DNA of 64,000 bases from Phycisphaeraceae bacterium (GTDB lineage Bacteria; Planctomycetota; Phycisphaerae; Phycisphaerales; SM1A02): the NCBI GenBank assembly GCA_015709595.1, contig CP054178.1:3229205-3293204 (forward strand), given 5' to 3'. The position numbers and the translations under genes are program-made. Every line of letters begins with the position of its first letter. The first letter of the stretch is position 1. Positions 35,935 through 46,787 of the stretch are shown here, piece after piece. The notes below the pieces were generated by a model. That model did not search any database and was not told where the DNA came from. It worked only from the letters and a program-made list of their open reading frames with translations.

Positions 35935-38187
35935 ATGACCGCCACGCACGCCCATGACGAAGTCCGGCTCCGGGTTTCCGGCATGTCCTGCACCAGTTGC
36001 GCGGCAACGGTCCGGCGGGCGATCGAGCAGCAGCCGCAGGTCGAATCCGCCACGGTGAACTTCTCGGACGGTCTGGCCATTGTGCATGGGCGTCATCTGG
36101 ACCCCGCCCACCTTGCCCACGTCGTCGCTGAAACCGGATATGACGCCGCCCCCATCGCGTCGGATCGCACGGCGGGCGAACAACTGAGCGACATCGAGCA
36201 CCATCACGCCCACAGCGAGCGGGCATGGCGCCGGCGCGCCTTCGTCGCGCTGGCGCTCTTCGTCCCGCTGGAGCTGATTCACTGGTTCGCCCCTCACGGC
36301 TGGCACGGGTGGCTGCCCTGGCTGCTGGCGGCCGGCTCCGCCGTCGTGCTGGTGACGGCCGGTGGCGGGTTCTACACCTCCGCGTGGGCGGCGGCGAAGC
36401 GGCTCACCACCAACATGGATACGCTCATCGCGCTCGGCGCGACGACGGCGTTCGTCTACTCGCTCGCTCAGTTGCTCTGGCACGCGTGGCGTTCCAGCGC
36501 CGGCGCCGAAGCCGCCGAGCCGGTGCTGTATTTCACCGAGACCGCTGGATTGCTTGGTCTCGTCTCGCTCGGCCACTGGCTCGAAGCCCGCACCAGCGCC
36601 AGGGCCGGTTCAGCCGTGCGCGAACTCCTGCGGCTTCAGCCAGACGAGGCCGAGCGACTCATGTCCGACGGCGCCAGCGCCAGCATCCGGGCGTCGGATG
36701 TGGTCCCCGGCGACCGGCTGCGCGTGCGGCCAGGTGGACGCATCCCCGTCGATGGGCGCGTCGTTGACGGTCGGTCGGAGATCGACGAGTCAGTCGTCAC
36801 CGGCGAGTCGCTTCCAGTTCCCAAACAGGTCGGCGACAGCGTGGTGGCGGGCTCCATGAACACCACCGGGGCGCTGATCATTGAGGCCACGGTGGATGGT
36901 CGCCACACCACCATCGCGCGCATCGCCGAACTGGTGCAGCGGGCGCAGTCCAGCAAGGCGGACGTGCAGAAGCTGGCCGACGCGGTGTCTTCGATTTTCG
37001 TGCCCACGGTCATCGGCATCGCCGCCATCACGCTGCTCGGCTGGTGGCTGCTGGCCGGCGACGTGCCGACGGGAGTCATTTCGGCCGTCACCGTGCTGAT
37101 CATCTCCTGCCCTTGCGCCCTGGGGCTGGCGACGCCGATGGCCGTCATGGTCGGCGCCGGCGCGGCGAGTCGGCGGGGTATTCTCATCAAGTCCGCCCAG
37201 GCCCTCGAACGGGCGGGCAAGGCCACGCTCGTGATCTTCGACAAGACGGGTACCCTCACGGCGGGACGGCCCGTGGTGGTGGGGATCGAAGTGGAAGACG
37301 CTGGGCGTCAGGCATCGGGCGCCGAGCGAAAGCGTGCCAGTGACGGAATCGTCCCGGAGCCGCCATCCCACGCCCAGCACTCGGAAAATGACATCCTCGC
37401 CCTCGCCGCGGCGGTGGAGCAGCCCAGCGAGCATCCCATTGCGCGGGCGATTGTGGAGGCGGCGCGAAACCGAGGTCTCGCCATTCCGCCGGTGGTCGAC
37501 TTCCGGGCCATTGCGGGAGAGGGCGTCGAGGGGCGCGCGAGCGGTCGATGGGTCCGCGTGGTGCGCGACGATGACGCCACATGCCGCGTCGAGGTGGACG
37601 GCGTTGTGATGGGCCGCATGACCCTGCGCGACGAGCCGCGTCCGGATGCACGCGAGGCGATCCGACGCCTGCGGAGTCAGGGGCGTTCGATCCTGATGCT
37701 CACCGGCGACTCCTCCGGTCCGGCGGGCATCGTGGCGGCGGAACTGGGCCTCCCCCCCACCGCCGTCGTGGCCAAAGCCGATCCGAACCGCAAGGCCGCC
37801 ACGGTGCGCGAGCACGCGGGCAGGCCGGGCGAGACGGTGCTCATGGTGGGCGACGGCATCAACGACGCCGCCGCTCTGGCTGAAGCGCACGTGGGAATCG
37901 CCATGGCCTCGGGCACCAACATCGCCATCGAGTCGGCGGACGTGGTGATTCCCGGCGACCGCGTCACGGCGGTGCCGGAAACCATCGACATCGCGCGGGC
38001 CACGCTGCGGACCATCCGACAGAACCTGTTCTTCGCGTTCTTCTACAATGCGGCGGCCATTCCCGCGGCGGCATTCGGGCTGCTGGGACCGATCGGCCCG
38101 TTGATCGCCGCGGCGGCCATGGGGCTGAGCGATCTGACGGTGGTCGGCAACGCGCTTCGACTTCGCTGGATGCTGGGACGACGATGA
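35935..38187 (+). CDS. copA: heavy-metal P1B-type ATPase, copper-exporter type
   Basis: The 750-residue transporter has an N-terminal heavy-metal-associated domain with MSCTSC (CxxC at about 19-22). It also has a His-rich stretch (IEHHHAHSE), eight predicted membrane helices with the intramembrane CPCALG motif (about 392-397), the phosphorylation site DKTGTLT (about 436) and the hinge [12 protein letters not shown] with one HMA domain indicates Cu(I) or Ag(I) efflux. The next gene, overlapping by ATGA, encodes a lipoprotein with its own metal-binding domain, so the pair may pass copper across the envelope. GAGG precedes the chosen ATG; no metal-responsive regulator is adjacent. Confidence 0.95.
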   Translation: MTATHAHDEVRLRVSGMSCTSCAATVRRAIEQQPQVESATVNFSDGLAIVHGRHLDPAHLAHVVAETGYDAAPIASDRTAGEQLSDIEHHHAHSERAWRRRAFVALALFVPLELIHWFAPHGWHGWLPWLLAAGSAVVLVTAGGGFYTSAWAAAKRLTTNMDTLIALGATTAFVYSLAQLLWHAWRSSAGAEAAEPVLYFTETAGLLGLVSLGHWLEARTSARAGSAVRELLRLQPDEAERLMSDGASASIRASDVVPGDRLRVRPGGRIPVDGRVVDGRSEIDESVVTGESLPVPKQVGDSVVAGSMNTTGALIIEATVDGRHTTIARIAELVQRAQSSKADVQKLADAVSSIFVPTVIGIAAITLLGWWLLAGDVPTGVISAVTVLIISCPCALGLATPMAVMVGAGAASRRGILIKSAQALERAGKATLVIFDKTGTLTAGRPVVVGIEVEDAGRQASGAERKRASDGIVPEPPSHAQHSENDILALAAAVEQPSEHPIARAIVEAARNRGLAIPPVVDFRAIAGEGVEGRASGRWVRVVRDDDATCRVEVDGVVMGRMTLRDEPRPDAREAIRRLRSQGRSILMLTGDSSGPAGIVAAELGLPPTAVVAKADPNRKAATVREHAGRPGETVLMVGDGINDAAALAEAHVGIAMASGTNIAIESADVVIPGDRVTAVPETIDIARATLRTIRQNLFFAFFYNAAAIPAAAFGLLGPIGPLIAAAAMGLSDLTVVGNALRLRWMLGRR

Positions 38188-38564
38188 CATCAATGATCAG
38201 CAGTTCACGACTCGTCGTTCGCGGATCATGGCCTGCCTCCGCGGCGGCCGCCATGCTGCTGCTTGCGTGCTGCGGTCGTGACGCGGCGCCCCCGCCGCCC
38301 GCGCCGTTGACGGTGGAGCAGGCCCGTCTCGCTCACCCTGAGGCGGCGCTTCTGCGATTCTCCATCGATGGCATGACCTGCCAGCAGTGCGTGCGAGCGG
38401 TCATCGAGGCGATTCTCCAGACGGACGGGGTGATCGCGTGCGATGTGTCGCTTGAGGATGGAACGGCCGTGGTCGTGTCACGGGACGCGAAGGTCGGCGA
38501 CAGGATCACCGCTGCGCTGGTCGCCCTGCAGTACAAGGTCCGGCCTCTGTCCGATCAGCCCTGA
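38184..38564 (+). CDS. lipoprotein with heavy-metal-associated domain
   Basis: This 126-residue protein has a lipoprotein signal ([15 protein letters not shown]) and a proline-rich spacer. An HMA domain follows with the metal-binding motif [18 protein letters not shown] and the usual V[14 protein letters not shown] strand pattern. The anchored domain would sit in the periplasm facing the P-type ATPase encoded by the overlapping gene, as a copper acceptor or chaperone. Its 3' end overlaps the convergent nrnA gene by 10 nt. Confidence 0.85.
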   Translation: MTSMISSSRLVVRGSWPASAAAAMLLLACCGRDAAPPPPAPLTVEQARLAHPEAALLRFSIDGMTCQQCVRAVIEAILQTDGVIACDVSLEDGTAVVVSRDAKVGDRITAALVALQYKVRPLSDQP

Positions 38565-39619
38565 GTCGATTCCAGCGTTCGGAGCACGGCGTCCACCACC
38601 CGCTTCCGGGCGGCCGCCAAGGGTTCGCGGATTCGCGCCCCGGCGGCGTGAAAGTGCCCGCCGCCACCGAACTGGCCGGCCAGCCGATTGACGTCGATGC
38701 CGGGGCGCATGCCGTCGCCCAGATCAACCGGCGCCTTGGACCGCAAACTGACCTTGGTCACGTTCTCCTCCACCGAGGTGACGAGAATCGACACCAGAAC
38801 GCTTCCGATAGTCATGGGCTCATTGACGATGCCGGTGAGTTCCTCCGGTCCGCCGCCGGTGGTTCTGAAGTCCTCGGGCGTCAGCGTCATCAGCGCCGCC
38901 CGACCACCGGCGAGCATTTCGATCGACGCCAAGGCCCGGGCGGTCAGGGCCAGCCGCGTGGGCTGGGCGTTCTCCTCGGAGAGGGCGAAGATGCGATCCT
39001 TGTCCGCGCCGGCCTCAAGCAATCTCGAAGCCGCGCGGAACACCGCCGCATCCGCATTCACGAAGCGAAACCAGCCGGTATCGGTGGCAAGGCCGAGAAA
39101 CACCGCTTCCGCGATGCCGAACGGTCCGCCGCTGATCGGCACCTTCATCCTCTCGACGACTTCCAGAACCAGCTGGGCGGCGGCGGCGTACCGCGTCTCG
39201 ACGATCCGCGTCTCGGCGATGGGATCGACCTGCGTGTGATGATCGAGCACGATGACCTTGGCCGACCGGGCCGCCAGCCATTCCCCGAGGGGTTCGAGCT
39301 GGCTCTTGGCGCCGGTGTCGCAGACCACGATGAGGTCAAAGGCGTCATCCGGGGGCGTCTCCGCCAACTCGATGATTGGATTCGGCCCCAGGAACGCCCG
39401 CATCGGCCCTGGGATCGGACCCTTGAGAAAGATCGCCGCGTCCGACCCCGCGGCCCGACAGGCGCGGGCCAGCGCCAGCACGCTGCCGATGGCGTCGCCG
39501 TCGGGCTTGGCGTGCGTGGTCAGCATGATCCGCCGCGCCGCCAGCAGTCGCGCCGCCACCTCGGCGGGCGTCGCGTTGGTCACCGGCGGTGAGGCAGACT
39601 GGGCGTGCGACGAGTTCAT
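38555..39619 (-). CDS. nrnA: DHH-family phosphoesterase (nanoRNase/pAp phosphatase)
   Basis: The 354-residue protein has the DHH domain motifs THAKPDGDAIGSVLAL, IVVCDTG and VLDHHTQVD, and a DHHA1 domain ending GGGGHFHAAGARI. NrnA-type enzymes degrade 2-5-nt RNAs and dephosphorylate 3'-phosphoadenosine 5'-phosphate. The pAp role is of interest because a PAPS-dependent sulfotransferase lies at 46788. It overlaps ribF by ATGA, a pairing seen in many bacteria around rbfA/truB. Confidence 0.93.
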   Translation of the reverse strand: MNSSHAQSASPPVTNATPAEVAARLLAARRIMLTTHAKPDGDAIGSVLALARACRAAGSDAAIFLKGPIPGPMRAFLGPNPIIELAETPPDDAFDLIVVCDTGAKSQLEPLGEWLAARSAKVIVLDHHTQVDPIAETRIVETRYAAAAQLVLEVVERMKVPISGGPFGIAEAVFLGLATDTGWFRFVNADAAVFRAASRLLEAGADKDRIFALSEENAQPTRLALTARALASIEMLAGGRAALMTLTPEDFRTTGGGPEELTGIVNEPMTIGSVLVSILVTSVEENVTKVSLRSKAPVDLGDGMRPGIDVNRLAGQFGGGGHFHAAGARIREPLAAARKRVVDAVLRTLESTQG

Positions 39620-40536
39620 GCGGCGATCGTCTCCAGGTCCACCAGGGTTCGGATGCGCTCCACGTCGCGCTTGATCTGCGATGTCAGCGAGGCCATCGAA
39701 TCAAAGCGAATCTGATCCCGCACCCACGATTCGACGCGCAGCCGGATCGTCCAGCCATACGAGTCGAGCGGACCGTCATGATCCAGCAGGTGGGCTTCGC
39801 ACCGGCGCGACTGCCCCGGGAACGTCGGGTTGTCCCCCACGCTGATGGCGGCGGGAGCCAGACGCCCGTCCGGGAGTTCCGCATGACCGGCGTAGATGCC
39901 GTCTGCGGGCAGAAGACACCCGTTGGGCGCCAGGTTGGCGGTCGGGAAGCCCAGGTCGCGCCCCCGCTGGGCGCCCCGGATCACGGTGGTCTCGATTTCA
40001 AACGGCCTCCCCAGGAGCAGCGCGGCATCCCGCATCCGTCCGCGGGCCACCAGCCACCGGATCAGGGTGCTGGATGCCCGGTGCAGGGAATGGTCCGAAA
40101 TCGGCGCCTCGACGGGGTCCAGGACGATGGTCTCAAAACCATGTTGATCCCCAAGACGCCTCAGCATGCGGATGTCGCCACGGCGATCACGACCGAACCG
40201 GAAATCAGGCCCTTCGACCACGAACCTGGGGCGAAACCTTACGGCGAACTCCGAGACGAACGCCTCGGGTGAAGTCGCCAGCAGGTCGGGCGTGGTCGCC
40301 AGGTGGATTACCTCGTCCGCGCCGCTCTCGAGAAGCCAGCGACGCCGCTGACTCAGGGTGGAGAGGGGCGCCGGGGCTGTCTCCGGTTTCAGGATCGCCA
40401 GCGGATGAGGGTCGAACACCATGCCGATGACCCGCCCCCCCTCGCCTGCGGCCCGTCGGGCCTGCCGTATGAGGGCACGATGTCCGCAATGAACGCCGTC
40501 GAACGTGCCGATAGTCAGGGCGGTGCAGCCGGGCAT
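39616..40536 (-). CDS. ribF: bifunctional riboflavin kinase/FAD synthetase
   Basis: This 306-residue protein makes FMN and FAD. The N-terminal nucleotidyltransferase domain has IGTFDGVHCGHRALIRQA and FDPHPLAIL and the FGRDRRGD loop. The C-terminal flavokinase domain has RGRDLGFPTANL and the ISVGDNPTF strand. The ATG at 40536 starts directly before the first strand; an upstream ATG at 40572 would add 12 residues. It is co-transcribed with nrnA. Confidence 0.95.
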   Translation of the reverse strand: MPGCTALTIGTFDGVHCGHRALIRQARRAAGEGGRVIGMVFDPHPLAILKPETAPAPLSTLSQRRRWLLESGADEVIHLATTPDLLATSPEAFVSEFAVRFRPRFVVEGPDFRFGRDRRGDIRMLRRLGDQHGFETIVLDPVEAPISDHSLHRASSTLIRWLVARGRMRDAALLLGRPFEIETTVIRGAQRGRDLGFPTANLAPNGCLLPADGIYAGHAELPDGRLAPAAISVGDNPTFPGQSRRCEAHLLDHDGPLDSYGWTIRLRVESWVRDQIRFDSMASLTSQIKRDVERIRTLVDLETIAA

Positions 40537-40610
40537 GAAAGCACGGTAGGGATGTCGATCCCCCTCGGCCAAGCACTTCTCCCGTCTTGATCCCCTTCCG
40601 ACACCCTCCT

Positions 40611-43592
40611 ATGACCCTGCCTATGACCACCCACGCGCCATCGGCCACCGCAGTCAAGACGGACGATCCCCGGCACCTGATGGACGAGGTGATGGACGGG
40701 CTGCGCGAGACGGCCGAGGAGGTCGTTCCGTGGTTCGTCGAGCAGATGCCGGGGGTGTACTTTCTTGACACCGATCATCGCACGCGACTGGCCCACCTGC
40801 GGGCGATTCTGGCGGCCCGCGCTTCCGGACAGCCGCCCAAGCTGACGCTCAAGTCGGCGGATGGCCTGCAGTGGACCATGATCCGCCCGATGGATTACCC
40901 CGGCGTGCTGGCGGAGCTTGTGCATGAACTGCCGCAGGAGCCGCCTCTTCGCTCGGCCAAGATTCACACCGCCGCCGACGGCAAGCTGGTGCTCAACGTC
41001 TTCGAGTTCGGCGAGGCGGCCCAGTTCGACGCCTCGAAACCTGAACAGGCGCGCAAGCTCGAAGAGGTCGTGGCCTACGCCCGTGAGCATGCGCCGGACT
41101 GGCCCGAAGCCGAGATTCGCGCCCACGTGGCCCGCTGCGACGCCGAATACGTGCTGACTCTGACCCCGCTGCGGCTGCACAAGCACTGGCAGCTCTTCAA
41201 GTCGCTCAGCGGCACCGACGGCTGCGCCGTCGAACTGGAGCGTGAGACGGACCCGGCGTTCAGCCGAATCATCGTGGCGGTGGGCAATTCGCGCACGCGC
41301 ACGATGATCGAGCGCATCGCCACGCGCCTGAGCCGCTACGCCATCAACATCCACCGCGCTCATCTGGACCTCATCGACGATCCGGGCAACGGCCAGATCG
41401 GCATCCTTGGCTTCATCGTGCAGGGACCGGACGGCGGAGCGATTGACCCCGCGGGCGAGCTCTGGCGGAGCGTTCGACGCGACCTGCTGCGCATCAAGTG
41501 GATCGATGACGCCGCGCTGACCTTGTCCGACGCCCATGCGGAGCTCGGCATACGCCGCGCCGAGGTCATTCTCGCGCTGTGCAATCTGGTGCATCAGGTG
41601 CTGGTGAAGACCAACCCCTACGCCTTCGCCCGCGACCGGCTGTTCCGTCTGGCGGACCGGCACATGACGCTGACGCGGCGCATCGCCGACCTGTTCATGG
41701 ATCGCTTCAACCCGGAGCGACCGCTGACGGACGCCGAGTACGACGCAAGGGCCAAGGCGCTGCGGAGCGACATCGCCACCGAAATCGACCCCGAAGATGC
41801 GCGCACGCTCCTGTCGCGCATGGTGGACGCGGTGGACGCCACCCTGCGCACCAACGTCTATCTGGAGCAGCGATACGCCCTGTCCATGCGGATTGACCCG
41901 GCGCTGCTGACGACGCCGGAACGGGAGGAGCCGCCCTACGGGGTGTTCTTCATCCACGGACGCGGCTTCAACGCCTTCCACGTGCGCTTCCGCGACATTG
42001 CCCGCGGCGGGGTTCGGGCGGTCAGGCCGGCGGGTCTGGAGCAGCACGCCCGCGAGGCCGAACGGCTGTATGACGAGTGCTACGGTCTGGCCTTCGCCCA
42101 GCAGCTCAAGAACAAGGACATTCCCGAGGGCGGCGCCAAGGCCGTCATCCTGGTTGAGCCGGGCAACCCGGTGGCACGCTGCTTCAAGGCCTTCGCCGAT
42201 TCGCTGCTCGACCTGATCGTGCCGGCGCCCGAGGTGAAGGCCCAGGTCTTCGACCGCTTCGGACGCGAGGAAATTCTCTACCTCGGTCCGGATGAGAACA
42301 TCACGCCCGACCTGATCGAGTGGATCGTGGACCGCGCCGGTCGGCGCGGCTACGGTCTGCCCAACTCGTTCATGAGCTCCAAGCCGGGGGCGGGCATCAA
42401 CCACAAGGAATACGGCGTCACCAGCGAAGGCGTCACCGTGTTCCTGGACGTCGCCCTTCGCGCCGTCGGCATCGACCCGAAGCAGCAGCCCTTCACGGTC
42501 AAGATCACCGGCGGGCCCGATGGCGACGTGGCCGGCAACGAGATCAAGATCCTGCATCGCGAGTATGGCGAGAACGCCCGCATCGTGGGCATCGCCGACG
42601 GCAGCGGCGTGGGCGAGGATCCCGACGGGCTCAATCACGCCGAACTGCTGCGGTTGGTGTCGAAGTCGCTTCCAATCGCCCAGTTCGACCGCTCCAAACT
42701 GGGGCCGCGAGGCCGAATCGTGAGCGTGGACGAGCCGGACGGGATCCACCTGCGCAACACGCTGCACAATCGCATCATCGCCGACGCATTCGTCCCGGCG
42801 GGCGGTCGTCCTCGCACCATTCACGAGGGCAACTGGCGGCAGTACCTGACGTCCGGCGGCAAGCCGTCCAGCAAGGTGATCGTGGAGGGGGCCAACCTGT
42901 TTCTCACGCCCGGCGCTCGACGCGAGTTGTCTGACGCCGGCGCCCTCATCTTCAAGGACTCCTCAGCCAACAAGTGCGGCGTGATCTGCTCCAGTTACGA
43001 GATCAGCGCCAGCATGGTGGTCTCCACCCAGGAGTTCCTGGCGATCAAGAAGACCTTCGTCGAGCAGGTGCTGGTCAAGCTGCGCGACCTGGCCCGCAAG
43101 GAGGCGGAGCTGCTGATGCGCGAGCACCAACGGCAGCCGCACGTGCCGTTGGCCGAGATGAGCATCCGGCTCAGCCGCGTCATCATCCGGGCCAGCGACG
43201 CCATCGAGAACGTTCTGGACGGTCTGCCTCAGCAGGACTGGCTGCTGGTGCGCGGGCTGGCGCTGGAGCACCTTCCAAGGGTGCTGGTGGACCATGTGGG
43301 CGAGGCGCTGTGGGAGCGGATGCCCAGGGCGTACCTCAAGGGCATGGTCGCCGCCTCGCTGGCGTCTCGCATCGTCTACAAGGAAGGACTGGACTACCTG
43401 GAGTCGATGCCCATGGCCGCGGTCGCGGAGTTCGCCATTCGATACCTGCGGCAGGAACGTCAGACCGCCGTCCTGCGCGACGAGGTGCTGGCGTCGAACC
43501 TCCCCCACCGGGCCCGCATCGCCGAACTGCTGGCCCGCGGAGGCACCCGGTCGGCGCTGGGGGATATCGGGCCTGCCGGCGAGATGGGATGA
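40611..43592 (+). CDS. NAD-specific glutamate dehydrogenase, large type
   Basis: This 993-residue enzyme interconverts glutamate and 2-oxoglutarate and belongs to the large NAD-GDH families (115-180 kDa). The catalytic half includes FRDIARGGVRAVRP, KNKDIPEGGAKAVILVEPG (substrate Lys), PNSFMSSKPGAGINHKEYG and the Rossmann-domain piece IVEGANLFLTPGAR. The N-terminal 350 residues, with ACT-like features, are the regulatory part of the family. The ATG at 40611 was chosen; ATGs at 40587 and 40623 are in frame. It is transcribed alone, divergently from ribF. Confidence 0.92.
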   Translation: MTLPMTTHAPSATAVKTDDPRHLMDEVMDGLRETAEEVVPWFVEQMPGVYFLDTDHRTRLAHLRAILAARASGQPPKLTLKSADGLQWTMIRPMDYPGVLAELVHELPQEPPLRSAKIHTAADGKLVLNVFEFGEAAQFDASKPEQARKLEEVVAYAREHAPDWPEAEIRAHVARCDAEYVLTLTPLRLHKHWQLFKSLSGTDGCAVELERETDPAFSRIIVAVGNSRTRTMIERIATRLSRYAINIHRAHLDLIDDPGNGQIGILGFIVQGPDGGAIDPAGELWRSVRRDLLRIKWIDDAALTLSDAHAELGIRRAEVILALCNLVHQVLVKTNPYAFARDRLFRLADRHMTLTRRIADLFMDRFNPERPLTDAEYDARAKALRSDIATEIDPEDARTLLSRMVDAVDATLRTNVYLEQRYALSMRIDPALLTTPEREEPPYGVFFIHGRGFNAFHVRFRDIARGGVRAVRPAGLEQHAREAERLYDECYGLAFAQQLKNKDIPEGGAKAVILVEPGNPVARCFKAFADSLLDLIVPAPEVKAQVFDRFGREEILYLGPDENITPDLIEWIVDRAGRRGYGLPNSFMSSKPGAGINHKEYGVTSEGVTVFLDVALRAVGIDPKQQPFTVKITGGPDGDVAGNEIKILHREYGENARIVGIADGSGVGEDPDGLNHAELLRLVSKSLPIAQFDRSKLGPRGRIVSVDEPDGIHLRNTLHNRIIADAFVPAGGRPRTIHEGNWRQYLTSGGKPSSKVIVEGANLFLTPGARRELSDAGALIFKDSSANKCGVICSSYEISASMVVSTQEFLAIKKTFVEQVLVKLRDLARKEAELLMREHQRQPHVPLAEMSIRLSRVIIRASDAIENVLDGLPQQDWLLVRGLALEHLPRVLVDHVGEALWERMPRAYLKGMVAASLASRIVYKEGLDYLESMPMAAVAEFAIRYLRQERQTAVLRDEVLASNLPHRARIAELLARGGTRSALGDIGPAGEMG

Positions 43593-43702
43593 CCGTCGCC
43601 TCTCGATCAACCGACGGGAATGGCCGATAGTCCTGTTGAACCCGAACGCCCGGCGGTGAGTACCGTTGTGCGCGGGTGGCTCCCGCCTGATCCGGAGAGA
43701 CG

Positions 43703-45070
43703 ATGGCCGACCTGCTCGGGACATTCCTCATCCTGCTGGCGCCGGCGCTCATGCTGCTGATGCTCCTGCAGCAGATTCGCGGCACGCACCCCCTGATGAG
43801 TCTGCGCAACTACGCGATCGTGGGCGCGATCATCTACATCGTCATCAGTCCGGGGCGAGCCCTGATCACGGAGTACTTCGGCAACTACCCGGTGACCAAC
43901 CCGGTCGCCGCCGGGTTGGAGTACACGGTGCTGCTGCTGATCTTCATGGCGGCGTTCAACCTGTTCTATAACAAGGGCTGGGGCAGCCAAGTGGTGCTGC
44001 GGCATGTTCCGGTCCCCACGTACCAGCCCAGCGTGTCGGTGATGATGGTGCTGGCGGTGATCCTGACCATCATGGGCTTCGGCCTGCGCATGACGCTCAA
44101 ACTGCCCGTCATCGGCACCATTACAGACAAGTGGGGCATGGTGTGTTCGGCCATGGCCTGCGGCATCGTGGGGTGGATCTGGGGTCCCCGCCTGCTCAAT
44201 CCCGCCATCGCCTGCTTTTCGGCCTTTATTCTCGCCGCCAACGCGGTGAACGCCATTACCGACTACTTCAGCCGTCGTCCCCTGATCGCCGTGGCCGCCG
44301 CGCTGCTGTGGGGCATGTACTACGCTTCGTGGCGTTTCATGCCCACGCGCCGGGTGGTGGCGCAGATGGCCGCCATCGCCGTGGTGCCGGTGCTGTTCGT
44401 CGCGCTGTACACCGCGGCGCGCAAGGCGCAGGAGTTCGACCGCACCGCCGCTCAGCAGATCGCGGAAATGCGCACGGCCAACGTGTCGGAAGGACTGCTG
44501 GCGCTCTTCGAAGGCCAGGCCGTCGGGCCGGTCAGCATGTGGCTCATCGAGTCCTATCCCGAGCGGCTGGAGTATCGCCACCTGCTCGCCCTGCGCTGCC
44601 TGGTGGCCATGCCGATTCCGCGACTGTTCTGGGAGGGCAAGCCGGAACCGTTGTCCACCATGATCGCCAAGGACGCCTCGCTTCAGCAGGTCAACCGCAG
44701 TCTGGTGAAGATCAGCCCCGGCATCATCGGGCAGTCCGCCGCGGAAGGCGGGCTGTACGCGCTCATCATCTACGCCTTCATTGGCGCGATGCTTCTACGG
44801 CTCGGCGACGAGATTGTCTGGCGTCACCCCGAGAAGCCCCTGGCGGTGCTGGCCATCGGATCGACCATGGGCGACGTCATGGGCCTGCCGCGCGGCGAGT
44901 CGGTGCTGATGACGTTCAACATGCTGCTCGGGCTCGCGCTGGCCTACCTGACGGCCATGGCGATCGGACGCTTCGTCGGACGGGCTCCGCTGGTCCGCGC
45001 CGTCCCGCTGGGGGGGCGGCCGATGGAGCCCGCGCCGGATGCGGCCCTGGTCGATCAGCCCGCCGGATGA
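43703..45070 (+). CDS. polysaccharide polymerase-like (O-antigen ligase/Wzy-type) membrane protein
   Basis: The 455-residue protein has about eleven membrane segments with one larger loop (about 240-345), where EFDRTAAQQIAEMRT and RLFWEGKPEP are found. Wzy-type polymerases share this architecture, with little sequence conservation. It is assigned by shape and by the next two genes (flippase and sulfotransferase). GGAGAG lies before the ATG. Confidence 0.65.
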   Translation: MADLLGTFLILLAPALMLLMLLQQIRGTHPLMSLRNYAIVGAIIYIVISPGRALITEYFGNYPVTNPVAAGLEYTVLLLIFMAAFNLFYNKGWGSQVVLRHVPVPTYQPSVSVMMVLAVILTIMGFGLRMTLKLPVIGTITDKWGMVCSAMACGIVGWIWGPRLLNPAIACFSAFILAANAVNAITDYFSRRPLIAVAAALLWGMYYASWRFMPTRRVVAQMAAIAVVPVLFVALYTAARKAQEFDRTAAQQIAEMRTANVSEGLLALFEGQAVGPVSMWLIESYPERLEYRHLLALRCLVAMPIPRLFWEGKPEPLSTMIAKDASLQQVNRSLVKISPGIIGQSAAEGGLYALIIYAFIGAMLLRLGDEIVWRHPEKPLAVLAIGSTMGDVMGLPRGESVLMTFNMLLGLALAYLTAMAIGRFVGRAPLVRAVPLGGRPMEPAPDAALVDQPAG

Positions 45071-45137
45071 CCCGCTTCACGCACGCCGATTCGTCCCCCT
45101 TGTTCCGCGTGACCCGCACCACCCTCGAGACACGTCG

Positions 45138-46787
45138 ATGCCCAGCGAAGTGAAACGCGGGTTCGTGCGGATCGCCACCAACTACGTGCGACTGTTCGCC
45201 TCGGTCGTGCTGGGGCTGTTTCTCGTGCGCCTGCTGCTGCGAAGCGTGGGCGAGGACGGCTTCGGCCTGGTTTCATTGTTCGGCTCCACCGTGGGCCTGG
45301 CGGCGATGTTCAAGGAGATCATCCGGGCCAGCATGATCCGCGAACTGGGATCGGCATACCACAGCGGCGACCCCGGTCTGTTCCGCGGCGTCTACAACAC
45401 CGCCCTGGCCATCACCTGCACCGTCGGCGCCTTCGTGCTGGTGCTGTTCGTGCTGATCTGGATCTTCATCGACCTGTTCGAGATCAACGGCATGGTGAGC
45501 GCCGCCCGCGGACTGGTCGCGGCCAGGGCGCTCGAGGTCTTCTGCACCATCGCCTTGGCGCCCACCTTCAACATGTATCTCGTCTCGGAACGGATGACCG
45601 AGCACAACCTGTGGCTGCTGATGGAGCAGCGCCTGGCGCAGTTCATCGCCGCCCTCTGGGTGGTATTTCTGGCTTCGCCCGCCAGCGCCTCCGAGGCGCT
45701 CATTCTCTTTTCGTGGTCATCCTCCCTGCTGACCGTGGCCGGCCTTCTGATCGCCTGCGGCGTGATGGTGCATCGTGACCGCCGACTGGCGCCGGCGCCC
45801 CGGCTGGTCAACCGCGCGGCGCTGCGGTCGATCCTGGGCATCGGCGGCTGGAACATCGCCGTCGTGACCGCCATGAACCTGCACATCCGGGTCAACGCCG
45901 TCATCATGAATCTGGCCTTCGGGCTGCTGGCCAACACCATCTTCGGGCTGGCGGTGCAGCTCACCAGTTACACGCGCCGGTTGGCCGTCGGCGTGACCGA
46001 CGGGCTTGATTCCGTCTCGGCTCGCATGACCTCCGGCCCGGAGAGCGAATCGGGCCGTCTTTCGCGGCTGATACACCATTCCACGCGGCTCAACGGCTTC
46101 GTGACGTTTCCCTCCACCGTGGCGGTGGTGCTGCTGGCCGGCCCCATGCTGCAGGTGTGGGTGGGCGATCGGTTGGACAACCCGCTTCAGACCATCCCCC
46201 CTGCCGCACAGATGATCGCCATTCTCAGCATCGGCATCGCCGTCCGAAGTGTGGCCGATGGCTGGACGCGCATTCTCTACGGCGCCGGGCACGTTCGTCA
46301 GTACGCGCCGTGGGTTCTGGCGGGCGGGCTGGCCAATCCGGTGCTCTGTTTCCTGCTGATCTGGCTGCTGCAGGGCGGGACGGCGGAGTGGAACGCCCCC
46401 GCCTGGGCCTTCACGCTCAGCGTGGGCGCCGTGCATGGCGTGATCATTCCGTGGATCGGCGCGCGGCTGGTGTCTCTCCGCGCCCGCGACCTGCTGGCGC
46501 CGCTGATCCGCCCGTTGATTGCGTCACTGCTGGCGATTCCCGTCCTGTGGGGCGTGATGGAGTTCATCGAAGCATGGACGCTCTGGACGCTCGGCTTGGC
46601 TCTCGGGGTGTACGGCGTAACCTACGCCCTGCTCTCGTGCTTCATCACGCTCACCGCCTCGGATTGGCAACTGCTGAAGCGCCTCGTGCGAGGCGGAGGG
46701 CGTGGCGACGGCGCCGGGAGGAGCCGACCGCGCCGCCGCTCCGCCGAGTCGGGCGATGATGTTCGCCCCGGCATTGGATTCGACTGA
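45138..46787 (+). CDS. polysaccharide flippase (Wzx/MOP-type membrane protein)
   Basis: This 549-residue protein has twelve or so membrane helices and the MOP-superfamily start (FVRIATNYVRLFASVVLGLFLVRLLL followed by GEDGFGLVSLFGS). Such proteins flip lipid-linked oligosaccharides across the inner membrane. The basic, disordered C-terminal 35 residues are unusual. It lies 67 nt after the polymerase-like gene and directly abuts the sulfotransferase gene, forming an exopolysaccharide or O-antigen cassette. Confidence 0.82.
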   Translation: MPSEVKRGFVRIATNYVRLFASVVLGLFLVRLLLRSVGEDGFGLVSLFGSTVGLAAMFKEIIRASMIRELGSAYHSGDPGLFRGVYNTALAITCTVGAFVLVLFVLIWIFIDLFEINGMVSAARGLVAARALEVFCTIALAPTFNMYLVSERMTEHNLWLLMEQRLAQFIAALWVVFLASPASASEALILFSWSSSLLTVAGLLIACGVMVHRDRRLAPAPRLVNRAALRSILGIGGWNIAVVTAMNLHIRVNAVIMNLAFGLLANTIFGLAVQLTSYTRRLAVGVTDGLDSVSARMTSGPESESGRLSRLIHHSTRLNGFVTFPSTVAVVLLAGPMLQVWVGDRLDNPLQTIPPAAQMIAILSIGIAVRSVADGWTRILYGAGHVRQYAPWVLAGGLANPVLCFLLIWLLQGGTAEWNAPAWAFTLSVGAVHGVIIPWIGARLVSLRARDLLAPLIRPLIASLLAIPVLWGVMEFIEAWTLWTLGLALGVYGVTYALLSCFITLTASDWQLLKRLVRGGGRGDGAGRSRPRRRSAESGDDVRPGIGFD

